Source of the DNA: Gordionus sp. m RMFG-2023
Taxonomy: Eukaryota > Nematomorpha > Gordioida > Chordodea > Parachordodidae
Assembly (NCBI RefSeq): GCF_954871325.1
Contig: NC_088776.1
Coordinates: 59,048,954-59,112,953 of the forward strand
Reading direction: 5' to 3'
Length of the DNA stretch: 64,000 nucleotides
The translations under genes and the position numbers were made by a program. Within the stretch, counting starts at the first letter, position 1. Every line of letters begins with the position of its first letter. The notes beneath the pieces were generated by a model. The model had not been told where the DNA came from and did not search any database. It worked only from the letters and a program-made list of their open reading frames with translations. Of the stretch, positions 12,232-49,200 are shown piece after piece.

Positions 12232-13035
12232 TTAAAAAATTTTTAATTTCATTATAAATATTAAAATTTTCAATTTTTATGAGCAAGTAATGCTTAATAA
12301 TTTATTTAAATTATGAAAGTAAATTATTAAAAAATTATTAAATTTTATTATAAAGATTGTATTTTCAATTTTTATATGAGCAAGTAATGCTTAATAATTT
12401 TTTTAAATTATGAAAGTAAATTTTAAAAATTATTAAATTTTATTATAAAGATTGTATTTTCAATTTTTATATGAGCAAATAATTTATTTAAATTATGAAA
12501 GTAATTTATTAAAAAATTGTTAAATTTCATTATAAAGATTGTATTTTTAATTTTTATATGGGCAAGTAATGCTTAATAATTTAAATTATGAGCAAGTTAA
12601 TTATTAAAAATTTGTTATATCTCATTATAAATATTAAAATTTTCAATTTTTATGAGCAAAGCAAGTAATGCTTAATAATTTATTTAAATTATGAAAGTAA
12701 ATTATTAAAAAATTATTAAATTTTATTATAAAGATTGTATTTTCAATTTTTATATGAGCAAGTAATGCTTAATAATTTATTTGAATTATGAAAGTATATT
12801 TTTAAAAAATTGTTACAACATTTTTAAATTTCATTATAAAGATTGTATTTTTAATTTTTATATGGGCAAGTAATGCTTAATAATTTATTTAAATTATGAG
12901 CAAGTTAATTATTAAAAAATTGTTAAATTTCATTATAATTTAATTTTCAATTTTTATATGAGCATGTAATGCATAATAATTTACTTAAATTATATGCATA
13001 ATTTAAAAAATTGTTAAATTTCATTATTGTATTGT
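12232..13035. repeat. AT-rich minisatellite, unit about 87-97 bp, roughly 8 copies
   Basis: Successive copies share AGATTGTATTTTCAATTTTT, GAGCAAGTAATGCTTAATAA and a TTATGAAAGTAAATT block. Copy starts at 12354, 12449 and 12536 give spacings of 95 and 87. Units vary by small deletions and substitutions. It lies immediately upstream of the transposase-like remnant at 10943-12230. Confidence 0.8.
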
Positions 13036-13445
13036 ATATAATAAAAAATTTACCTTGACATTTAGTTTGGAATAGAGATATGGAATGAAAATATTTTACG
13101 ATTCAATATAGAAAAAAAAATTAAAATAGGAGGGAAAACAACACGTGATTAAATAACTTAATAGGATAGGCCATGCATATGAAGCAAAAAATACATCGTT
13201 ATATGCAAATAGCGCAAAATTGACAGAGCTATAACTTTGGCAAAAATTATATCTAGTTTTTATTTTTATATATATTGGGAATAAATTAGTAATTATCCAC
13301 TTCTAACTCAAAAATTTTGAAAATGTCGAGTGGAGCACTCCAATTCTAGACCGAAGATATATCAACCTTGAATTAGGAATTGTTACCAAGAATAAGAAGA
13401 AGAGTATCAAACTGTTATGTGGAATTCAAATAACCAAGTAAAGAT
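13036..13445. other. spacer, nothing recognised
   Basis: No coding frame or repeat is evident. Confidence 0.35.
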
Positions 13446-13565
13446 TTGATGCAATTGCTAACTGTTGCTTCTGTACAAAGTAAGGAGGTGAAGGGGACCA
13501 GGGTAGTCATAAGATTTCGTACGCCGGCTAACTCTGGATTAAGAGAAATTGCTTTATTTATGAGG
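13446..13565 (+). CDS. exon-like frame with a strong splice donor, unknown
   Basis: The frame reads LMQLLTVASVQSKEVKG and then TRVVIRFRTPANSGLREI, ending in a Met-Arg pair directly before GTAAGT (13566-13571), a perfect donor. Composition is more GC-rich than the flanks. No partner exon and no family were found, so it may equally be a transposon remnant. Confidence 0.25.
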
Positions 13566-13604
13566 GTAAGTAGTAGGATACAAGATAAATATGATGACAC
13601 ATGT

Positions 13605-13850
13605 AAATATAGAATCTATTCTTTCTTTTAGGTACCGTCCGAGAATAAATCCGCCCTTTGGAATGCGGTAGAGGGTCTGAATAAAATTGCACACAGCGAA
13701 AGACACTGCTAGTATAGAATATATTCTGTATTTTAAGTATCGTCCGGAAATAATTAAAGCTTTTAGTATATAGTGCAGTAGAGAATCTAAATTAAAATTG
13801 CACACAGCGAGGGTCACATATTAATATAAAATCCATCCTTTATTTTGTTA
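13605..13850. repeat. tandem repeat, unit about 107-112 bp, 2.3 copies
   Basis: Units start near 13605, 13711 and 13823 with AATATAGAATCTATTCTTTC-like sequence, followed by GTACCGTCCG-like and AAAATTGCACACAGCGA blocks. The copies are diverged. Confidence 0.65.
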
Positions 13851-16800
13851 GGTAATCTAACATCGTTAGTATACAGCAAACATAGTCGAAATGAATCAAA
13901 CGGACAAATTACTTAAAAGATTACATCGAAAATAATTATCCTTCAATAACTAAAATTAACGTAAAATAAGTGGAAGTGAAAGTCCTTATCAACAAACAAT
14001 CCAGTCCTTTATAGGTTTTTTTTTATCGATTATATGTGCTAATATTTTTAGCCAATTATAACATCGAGAATAATGCCGGATCCTTATGTGTGCTTTTTCA
14101 TAGGCCATTCCGATTTCAATTGGCGCAACATCCTTAGCTACACATAAATATTAATGTGGTAAAATTATTTAAAAAAATTACATTTGTTGGAAAAAATGAA
14201 AGTAATTAAACTTGTTGATCACTAGGATTTTTATATGGGTAGTTAGTTTAACTATGTTATAACAAGAGGAGGGGGCATGCAATTAAAAGTTATACATACT
14301 TAATTTTAAGAGGTTGTTGTGAACACAGCACTAACAACAGGAAAGAATTCAAGAAAAATTTGGAAGAAGTATGTAACAATCTTACTAACATATGCTGAGT
14401 CTTGGAATAAAGTAATATTAAAACCCTTCTGTAATAGAACACTGAGTATATTTTTATATCATTGCATACCTTAATTTTCCTAAATTACTTCCTTACAGCT
14501 TATGAGATTCGGGAAATGAGGTAAAACAGAAATTAGAAATTATAATTCGTTGACAAAAATAATCCTTGGATATGAGAAATATCACAAAAGATAAAGATTG
14601 CTTCTTAGAGGCACTTTTGATCACGTAATTTATTTTTGTGGATTACAAGGTTTGTTAGCCTTGCACCCTTGTATAAAACGAGCGTAATTATTCGAGGAAG
14701 AGCCTCTGCATAATTGTGGTCAGGTCGTAGACCACTGTTATTTTAATATAAAATATAGATATATCAATATATTAATTAAAGTATATAATATCGGCAGACA
14801 ATATATGATCGATATTGGATACAGAAAGAGGTCTGTGCCAGTAATAATATTTCATACGAGAAACCTTCATTCCATAAAATATTTATGATCCCACCTGGTA
14901 GAAACTATCATCAAATAAACCTAGTGATTTATGAGAGAGATAAAGGGATAAGAACTGCTTTAGAGCGACCACTTTTATATTTGCAAAAAAAAAGGTTATA
15001 AACTCTGAGTTTGTCGCATTTGGAAGTGTAGGAAAAAATGCGATTCAAAATAGGTAAATGCCCCTTGTTAAACTCATCAAGTTAATCATATTCATAATTT
15101 GAGCCTCGGTTAAGGAAGTAATGTGGAGATAGTAAAATTGATCAAATAGAGGTATGCATTTAATTTAAACCCATCTGAATGTCCTAATCCCTTTATTAGG
15201 ATGAGGTTGTTAAGGGGTTGGCGAGGAGTTGGATAGAAACGTTAAGGTTTAAAATACTGGAGCATGCAATATTGGATTAAATGAAGCCACAGATGGAATG
15301 GGAAATAGTGAACAGATACCTATCCCGCTATTTATCTTTGTAAGTTTAACTTAGAGTTATGAGGCATGTTAGAGATATTTTACAAACCATTTCAGCTCTT
15401 ACGTTGAAAATTTTTTAGTTTAACAGAATATAAATGTTGAGAGAGCATACAAGATCTTGCTATTCTTAAGAATTTATTTTTACTAAAAATAAGATTTATG
15501 AGCTGAAAGCTCGTAATTTCTCCATGGTTCGAAAATTTGCGAGGACAGCGTTGCAAAGGATCGAATAGCCTTTATTTAATTGAAAACCCGTAAATGAGAG
15601 CATTGAGACATATATCGGTAAAGCTAAATAGGTTTGACCAAGATGAGTTAAGGGGGCAAAATTACGTTTAGTCATTGTTTAGATTGAGACTAATTGAGAG
15701 CCTGCAGGAATTTAATACTCTTGGACATTTCGAAGGTCAACCAGAAAAGATAACAACATATGATTTATGATATATTTTATCCATTATGGACTTAATCTTA
15801 AGGCGGAAAATATAGAAGATAAAACTAACCTTGTTGCATACACTCTGAAATTTGTAGGCAGATCTAATTGACATAAAGAGAGGATCGCATAGCATTGTAG
15901 CATAACTCTGAAAATTTTAATGATGAAAACGTTTAATAAATCAGATTTTAGCAGCGAAGATGTCTATATTTGCAAAATCGATCGTTATATTATTTCTTAT
16001 AATTTTTGTGTGTATTATGATGTAAATTGGCCTCTGGTTAATTATAATCCATATTTATATTTTTTCACCGTTTCGGAACAATATGTTACAATAAACTTAT
16101 AACATTATAGTCTTGTCAGGCTGGTTATAAATCTACGTATTGTATATTTCTAATATAGTATGTAGAACCAAACTGAACAGAACAGCAAAATCATAATGAA
16201 CCGCTAAGACTTTTCCTAACCATAACCGAACCATTTATAACTTTATAACCGGTTTAAGCTGGTTCAACACAGTTTTTGTTTTTTTAAATTATATTTATTT
16301 ATTTTAAATCATTAGCGTGATTTAAAATATACCAAAACATAAATAGAGATTTCTTGATTGTGCTTTATTTTTTTATTTCTCATTTAAAATTTTATGATAA
16401 AATTTTGAATCTTTTTTATTTAATTTATTATAGGAAAAATAAAAATAAAATTTTATTATTTATTAAAATTATCTACATCTAAAAATAATTTTTGTAAATG
16501 TGAATCTTTTCTCTAATAGCTGAAGGAATTTATGACCTTTAGATTTTATTTTGTTACTTGCAAGGTGGTGGTTGAATGTATACTTTATTTTTAAAGGTAC
16601 GATATAGGTTTTGGATAGAAAAACTAGTGCTTTCTACTTGCTCCCGGCCCCTGATAAGCCAATTATGCTGACACCCCTATAGGGAGTCAGTGGGAGATAC
16701 CCTATAATGTGGGTGAAAACTTTGAAAGAAAATTAATCTACATAAAAACATTATGTCTATTATACGTTAGCTGCATTGTGCAACATGGACAACTAGAGCC

Positions 16801-17049
16801 TGCTGGAAAAAATAATTTACAAATTTGTTAAAACTCTGTCAATGATTAGATTTTTTTACTAAAATCTAAAAGACAGAATAGGGAATAAAATTCATTTACT
16901 ATGAGGTTGACAATGGTAATATTATTTTTTTTATTATAATATTTTCAATATGTTTTTTTATCAGCATTTTTTTGTTTGGTTAATGTTAGTCACTGCATAA
17001 GTCAACTTATGGTAATTTGGGTAAACAATAATGTAGTAACCAGGTTGCA
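13851..17049. other. long stretch without recognised genes
   Basis: Moderate GC islands (14000-15800) suggest old, heavily mutated insertions, but no protein motif could be named. No RNA gene was seen. Confidence 0.35.
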
Positions 17050-17197
17050 TTTGGTTTACTATATATCATACCCCGTAGCACACGTTCACCTAATTAGTTT
17101 CAGAGAATGATCTTGATCTTGGCTTTGGCTAGATTCAAACAACCAAGATCAATGCGATTAGGAATATAAGTACTCACCTACTAGGCCACAGACGTTT
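17050..17197 (-). mobile_element. possible tRNA-derived SINE
   Basis: Read on the minus strand from about 17197, the sequence has TGGCCTAGTAGGTGAGTAC, close to a tRNA A box (TRGCNNAGYNGG), and about 45 bases on TTTGAATCT in place of a B box. The spacing suits an internal RNA polymerase III promoter. A non-tRNA body follows. No target duplication was established and a second copy was not found, so this is tentative. Confidence 0.35.
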
Positions 17198-18975
17198 TCC
17201 GAAAATGGCCACTGTTTTAATATATCAAATTATGAACACATGTGGCATTGTCGATTCAAATAATAAAAAAAATAATAACAGAAAATACAAATTCTTTTAA
17301 CATTGCGATTGGTAATATAACTAACTAAAACTTTATTTTTCGATAAAATATCGCAAAATAATAACAAAAAAAAAATAGATAAAAAAAAATATATAATTTA
17401 AAAAACATTTAAAATTTTCATAATTTTAGACATTTTTGGATTTTAGGATTTTAACCATTTGGTGGAATATTCATTGACATTTTTTTCCCAGGGACAACCT
17501 AAAGAGGGACGTATGTGACAGGTCTAAATGGCCCCGGTTTGTTTTGTAAAGCTATAGCTATTATAATATCCAAAATTTTTTAATTTATTTGTTGGTGTTT
17601 AATCCGTTCATCTGATCGAATTCATATTTATGCTCAAGCATCCACTTATTTGACACTTGATATAAATATTTTAAAAATGGTGGGGGGTGATAGGGGTACT
17701 AGAGGAGGTACCCAGAGGGGTTCCAAAAAAATGGTCACGATGCTATAGAATCACATGACCCGACTCCCCTATCATTCTAATGAAATTTACTGAATCATAT
17801 CCCCTCCCGTAGAGTTCAACTGAACAAAACAGTACTTAAAAACTATTGAAAATGATTTAATATTGATAGTTATAATTTCATTTACTATATGAGGGAGAAA
17901 AAAAATGATACAATTAACTTGGATATCGACGACTGGATAAAAAGCTTTGAGTAGTAGACAAATCATTACGAACTTTCGAGAATACCGATTTTAGTCCAAA
18001 ATTTTTTATTTTTTTTTTAGAACGGCCCGACAACGCCTTTTTATATCACGTGTTAAATGAAGCAACAACGAAAAAATGTCACTAATGTCACATCAAAAAT
18101 TCTAATTGTCATTTTATTTTGATAAATCATTCAAACACCGTCCGAATTGTTTTTTAATTTCTTTAGACCCCCCCCCCCCCCAAGCGCTCGGAAAGACCTT
18201 GTTTTAGGACCATAAACCAAAAATTATATATATATATATATAATAACTTCATAAAAAATTATTGCAAATTTGAAACTTTTTCTCTATTAAAAAAATGAAT
18301 GTGCTTTGTCCTTATCGCCTCAAAAAAGGGAACTCCAATCATAATTTTATTTTGATAAAAAAATTAGGCCCAGTCCTAGTTGTTTTAGGATCATTATGCC
18401 CCGGAACTTTAGACCGGTGGACCGATTTGCAATAGGGCATATATAACCAGAATTACGAATTTTAAAAAATTATCATTTTTATTTTTAAATATATAGCGCG
18501 CATGTCCAATCCAATAACGCAAATTATTTCATTTATTTTTTTTTTAGAAAAGTTATTTTACTTTTCAGAACCTTGAATATAAAAAAAAATATATATATAT
18601 TTTATATTTTAAAATTAAAGCTTACATTTCTTAAAATTAAAAAATAATTAATTTGGAAAATAATTATTGATAAAAACCAGATATTTTTTATTTCTTTATC
18701 AAAAACTACCATTTACTTATTATACTATTACTATTTTATTTTTTTTGTTTTATAGAAAAAAAAGAAATATTTAAAATATTTTGTTAATTATTGGTTTGTG
18801 TTTTTTTTTTAAAAAAATATTTTTTCGAAATTTAAATGATGTTTTTAAGTTAAATCAATAAAATTTAATTATGTAATAGTTATAGGAGAAGAATTAAAAG
18901 GAGCAAATAATAAAACTATTATAAAAAACAAAAATTTTTTTTTTTATATTTCTAATTTATATATTTTATTAAATT
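17198..18975. other. upstream region of FHOD, simple repeats only
   Basis: The stretch holds a C run (18171-18182), a TA run (18222-18242) and many T/A tracts. No TATA box or initiator can be assigned and no upstream noncoding exon was identified. Confidence 0.35.
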
Positions 18976-44029
<25,054 letters not shown>

Positions 44030-44166
44030 TATTTTACAAATTTGTATTTTTTTAAAAAAAATTGACAAGCATAAAGCATCACCACATCCCAGTATTAGAA
44101 GAATTTTTTTTTTTAGAAAAATTCACCCTTTTATTTTTAGATATATTTTATATTCATTTTCAAAAA

Positions 44167-44172
44167 AATAAA
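44167..44172 (+). terminator. polyadenylation signal AATAAA of FHOD (candidate)
   Basis: First AATAAA after the stop codon, 138 bases downstream. AT-richness makes chance occurrence likely, so confidence is modest. Confidence 0.4.
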
Positions 44173-45466
44173 CTAATATTATGTATATAATATAACTCTA
44201 AAAAAAATTATTTAAAAAGGATAAAACATAAATTATTTTATTATGATAAAGTATTCGTAGCTATAATAACCCGTTTAAATATTTTTAAATTATAACACAT
44301 ACAATTTATATTATATTATATATATATTTTATTTTTAAAAAGTCAATCACACAATAATAATAGTTATTATATATCTCTTTCTATTCTGGTCATAATAAAA
44401 AAAAAACTTCGATTATTGTCAAAAATTATATATATAATATTAATTAGTACATATTTAACTTATTATTTTTTATCACTTATAATGGTCATTCTTCCTTATA
44501 TTTATATATATCTAAAATTGTAATCAATTTGTTTGCGGTTCATCACAATCATAATAAATCAAGTGTATTTATTATCTATAGCAAAAAAAAGTCGGGAGTA
44601 TTTAAACATGATATGAAACTAAGCCTCTGGGCAGACATCAAATTTTACTTAATTACTGAGTTGACTAAAAAGGAGATTTTATTGTCTACAAATGTTACTT
44701 TAAAAAAAAAGCCTCTTGGGTTTGGCAGGTATTTAAGAAAGTGTTCAATTTGCAGACCCGCTACTAATATAGTCAAGTAATTGGTTTAATTTGCCTTGTG
44801 GCAGCATAAAAAAAATACGTTTCTGCTATTTTTAGACTACCAAGACTGAGAGGTAATAATTTTTGGTCTAAACATTTAGTTTAGCCATTGTTTTAATATG
44901 GCAAAAAATGGTTAATATTACCCAGACCCGTTGACGTGATGGCAGGGATTTTACTTGAACTAGATAAGGTAAAAGATCATGTCCAGGTCCTAAAACATTT
45001 ACTTGGAACATGATGCCGCGTTCTTTTATCGTCAATTTTGATTTATTACAAAAATATAGCCTCCTTTTTCAAGACCACTATATCTGGACAGGACACTTTT
45101 AACCCTTTATTAAATACTAAGTCAAATAATATGCATTCTAATAATGTTTTAAAAAAATTAAAATTCAACCTACCCCCCCCCCTTCCTTACCCTAAAAAGC
45201 TTTTATTTTATTTAGCTACACATTTTATTGACAGAGGATCATACTTAACCTGAAATTTTTTCATGAAAAATAAATTAAGGCTGGTTGCCTAAATTAAAAA
45301 TCTGAATTAAATAAACATTTCTGCCTTTATTGTTCATTAAAAAAAAGTGACAAGGTGTCTATTTTACGCGGTCCAAGTGTCACTTCATTATCATCCGGTT
45401 GAAAAAAAAATGATAATTTGGGAATAATGCGCATAAAAATTGGGGTCCTTTGATCACTTAACTTAG
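44173..45466. other. intergenic, nothing recognised
   Basis: AT-rich stretch between the converging genes. Reading frames at 44529-44780 and 45038-45253 show no family features. Confidence 0.45.
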
Positions 45467-45932
45467 ACCAAACCCAATATAGTTCAGCCCTAGGAATTCT
45501 AAGTTAAGCCTCGACTTAGAAGCTAAATTTCAGGGTAAAAACTTTGTCCTATCCGTTTTGGAGTTGCCTATAAACTGATGGGTAGTGTTGTTAAACGGCT
45601 CGTTTTGAGCCGATTTTTAAAAACGGCTAACTCAATATTTTAGCCTGAAATAATATTGACTAAGCCTAGAGATTTCGATAATATATGTCTTGATCTTTGT
45701 TCCTTCTATGAACAAAATTTTCAGGCTTGCGAAATATTTTTTTGGATAAAATATTGAGTTAGCCGTTTTTAAAAATCGGCTCAAAACGAGTCGTTTAACA
45801 ACACTACCCATCAGTTTATAGGCAACTCCAAAACGGATAGGACATTTATCCTGAAATTTTTTTTTTATGTCTCAAGCTTCTAAGTCGAGGCTTAACTTAG
45901 AATTCCTAGGGTTGAACTATATTGGGTTTGGT
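45467..45932. mobile_element. 466-bp palindromic element with a TAGTGTTGTTAAA MITE at its centre
   Basis: Outer arms ACCAAACCCAATATAGTTCA... (45467-45582) recur in reverse at 45807-45932, including CTATCCGTTTTGGAGTTGCC and TAGGAATTCTAAGTTAAGCC with few mismatches and one small insertion. The centre (45583-45806) is a full MITE of the TAGTGTTGTTAAA family. Its immediate flanks are inverted (CTGATGGG / CCCATCAG) rather than duplicated, so it was not simply inserted here. The whole could form one long hairpin. It lies between the 3' ends of FHOD and MPHOSPH10. Confidence 0.85.
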
Positions 45933-46090
45933 AAAACTATTGTATATATATAGAAATGGTTATTTTGGCAAATTTTATAGATCATAAAGTATTTACATGA
46001 ATGAGCGTATTTTTTTATCTATAAATTGCTTACATTATTTTAACATAAAAAAATATAATTTCCCGTTCTTTTCGCGTTTTAGATTCTTTA

Positions 46091-46210
46091 TCATAATTTG
46101 ATACGTTTAGAATTTGCGTTATGAACGTTGTTGCGTAAATCTTTTTTGAAAGTCTTAGGGTTAGAATCCGCGTTAATTTCTTGCCACTGTTTTACGAAAT
46201 TGAATTTTTT
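46091..46210 (-). CDS. MPHOSPH10: MPHOSPH10 last exon
   Basis: After the acceptor TATATAG it encodes KKFNFVKQWQEINADSNPK and, after more basic sequence, ends SKRIKL before TGA; the human protein ends HKLKL. Phase 0 agrees with the preceding exon. Confidence 0.75.
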   Translation of the reverse strand, partial: KKFNFVKQWQEINADSNPKTFKKDLRNNVHNANSKRIKL

Positions 46211-49200
46211 CTATATATAAACATACATTTCAAAATAAAATATATATAGGGATAAAAAATTTTGTGGGAAAAAAAACAAAACATAAAATTTATTACTACT
46301 ACTACTACAATCCTTTAGGAAAAATGTAATCTATCAATTTTATTGCAAATTTTTCATATATCTCAATTAGCGCATTTTGTTTAAAATTTTCATTATTTTA
46401 TGCTCGTGAATTTTGTAAAATTAAACTTCATTTAATAAAAACTTGAAAAAAAACAGTTTTCTATTTTGTTTTTTTCACATCCCTAGATTCACGTCTTCGT
46501 AAAAGATATGGGTAGACTCATCTCTAACCAAAACAGATGACCCAAGAGAGGAGTTCTATTAGAAAGATAGTCATCTAAATATTGTAGAATTTATTTATGA
46601 TATTTAAACTTCAATTTACCTCTGTAATACGAAAATAATACTATTTTTTAATATGATTATTGATTTTAATGAAGATTTTTGATATTTTAATAAATAAAAA
46701 AAATGGCGTAGAAAGAAAAAATTAACAACAACTTTGTAGAAACATATATTTTATTTTTAACATTATTTTTCATGGTTATCTGGAGTTGCTCTTTGACAAA
46801 AGAATCCCAAAACAAATTGAGGGGAAAAATTTACAGTTCCATAGTTACAACCAACTATTTATTCTATATAGTTCGGAAACATGGCCAACGAAAGAATCAG
46901 ACAAGAGAAGTCCATATAAACTATGGAGATGAGAATGCTGAGGATGATTGCTGGGGTATCAAGAAATGATAAGGTGCGAAGTACAAGATTACTAAGAAGT
47001 TTAAAAATAGTGCCTATTAAGACTAAGATAATGGTGAACAGACTTAGATGGTATGGGCACACAATGAGAAGGCCTATAAACTATATAAGAAATAAAGGAA
47101 GGCCAAAACTTCAATGGGGCCATAAAATTAGAGCCAATATGATTACATATAAATTAGATAAAAGAGATAGCATGAATAATATAAAGTGGAGAGAGATATT
47201 GAAGGAGCTTACTACCAGAAAAGGTGGCTAAAAGAAGAAAAAAAAATTATATTTTATAATAATTTACATCATCTAAATCCAAAAAAAATAATTTGTAAAA
47301 AATTAGACTTACAAGTTTACAATTAAAAATAATAATAATTGTTGAAAAGTGGTTTTCACATTTTTATTTTTAACATGAGGTGGTGTATAAATGTTAAAAA
47401 ATTAGGTTTAGACCGGATAAAAAATCATAAAAATCTTTTTCAGTGTAGAATAGGTATTTATTTACCAAAACATTTTGGAAGTATTTTTAAAATTGGTATT
47501 TGCCCAATTTTCTTTATTCCACTAGGAACATATAAAAATTTTGATTTAAAACTCGATATTTAATTTTTTTTTGACGATAAATAGTTTCATAATTTAGAAG
47601 AAGAAAAAAAAATTATATAATTCTAACCTTATCTGACCCTTTGTCCAAATTATTCTTTTTGCCCTTTTTGTTAGTTTTTTTATCCTTTTTGAAAGCCGTT
47701 TTTTTAGCGTCATCGTTTTTGGACACATTATCCTCGGTCGACTTTTGGATAAAACGCGAAATTTTTTCTTTCATATCACCAGATCTCGCCTAATACAATA
47801 TATATATATATGTAACATTGAAATTAAGTTCCATAAAGGGAATTTTAGCGGTTTTTTTTACAATTGGATGTCCTTCCTGACATCAACCCACCCACCCCCT
47901 TAGGTGACTTTCGTACCCTGTCGAGGAGACGGTGATTTTATTCTAAACCAAGACCTAGGACAGGTTGAGAAATATCGCGGATATTTGTATCTAAGATACA
48001 AGATACTAAATATTGATAAAAAATAATAATTTGAACACTAGGCCAAAATAAAACCCACATATTTGTTTATATACCATAGTAAAATATTTAAACCACCTTT
48101 CATATGTATTTTTTTTAAAATTTTTACATGATATATGCTTAAAATATAACTTTTTATATAAAATAAATAGATGATCATCATATTGCATTTAAAAAAAAAT
48201 TCTTGCAAAAATATCTCGGTAAATATTATATATTTGATTTTCATTATTATTATTATTTATAATAGTTTGTTTTTCCATAAATATCATAATATAAAATTTT
48301 ATCATCAAAATAGAATTTTTACAAAATAAAGGGTGGCAAGTTTACTAAATAAATCTCTAAAAAATATCATATTTTTTGTTTCACTGCTAGAGACGTCATC
48401 CGGAATCATTTTGTAATTATTTAATAAAAAGAAAGTTATATATGTCATAAATATGATTAAAATAATATAAAAGCCCTCCAATGAAATAATAACAATATAT
48501 AATATTTTTCATTCTTCTTCATCAGTGTCAAAGTTGAAGAAAATATCAAAAATAATTTTAATATTCTTCTTTCCCCTATCTGATCTTTTTTCCAAGGTTT
48601 GGTCTAGCATGACATTATGCCAAGAATTTGTAGATGATCTTATTTCTTTCATTTTTTCTATTTCAAGTATTTTCTCATATAGATCTAGTTTAAAAATAAA
48701 TAAAAATATTTACAAATGTTACCTTGATCAATATTTTTTTTAATTAATTTTTTGCATGATAAATTTGATGCAATACTAGTTGACGGTGATGCTAAATATA
48801 TGTAATATTATTTATATAAAATATGATTACAATCATTCCTTAGAATTGTATCTTCACTACTTGTCTCTATGTAGGGGATTTCAATGACTATATATTAATA
48901 AAATATTAACAAAATTTAGTATATTTACCATCTTCATATTGATAATTTTCAATACCACTCATTTGCTCAAACATTGCTCTAGCAATATTTGCTTCATCAA
49001 TTTTAGATATTACAGGATTTGTTTTTTTTTCAAATTGGTATATTAATTCCTGGCTCTATAGTTGGAATAAGGAAAGGCATATTGTGATATAATTGCCAAG
49101 TAGGAGTTTGATTAACATCTGACCCACTCTTTGAAGATTTCAATTTTTTATGTTCCCTCATAAAGCAATCTCTTAAATTTTTCCGTGTTGATTTAGCCAT

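Noticed and set aside
12232-13035. CRISPR-like array
   Set aside because: Units are contiguous and diverged without unique spacers, and the window is eukaryotic.
17080-17197. Functional tRNA gene
   Set aside because: A-box-like and B-box-like motifs exist but no cloverleaf with paired acceptor stem could be drawn.
48006-48244. Small minus-strand frames
   Set aside because: They lie in the inverted-repeat arm and have no conserved counterpart in the other arm.
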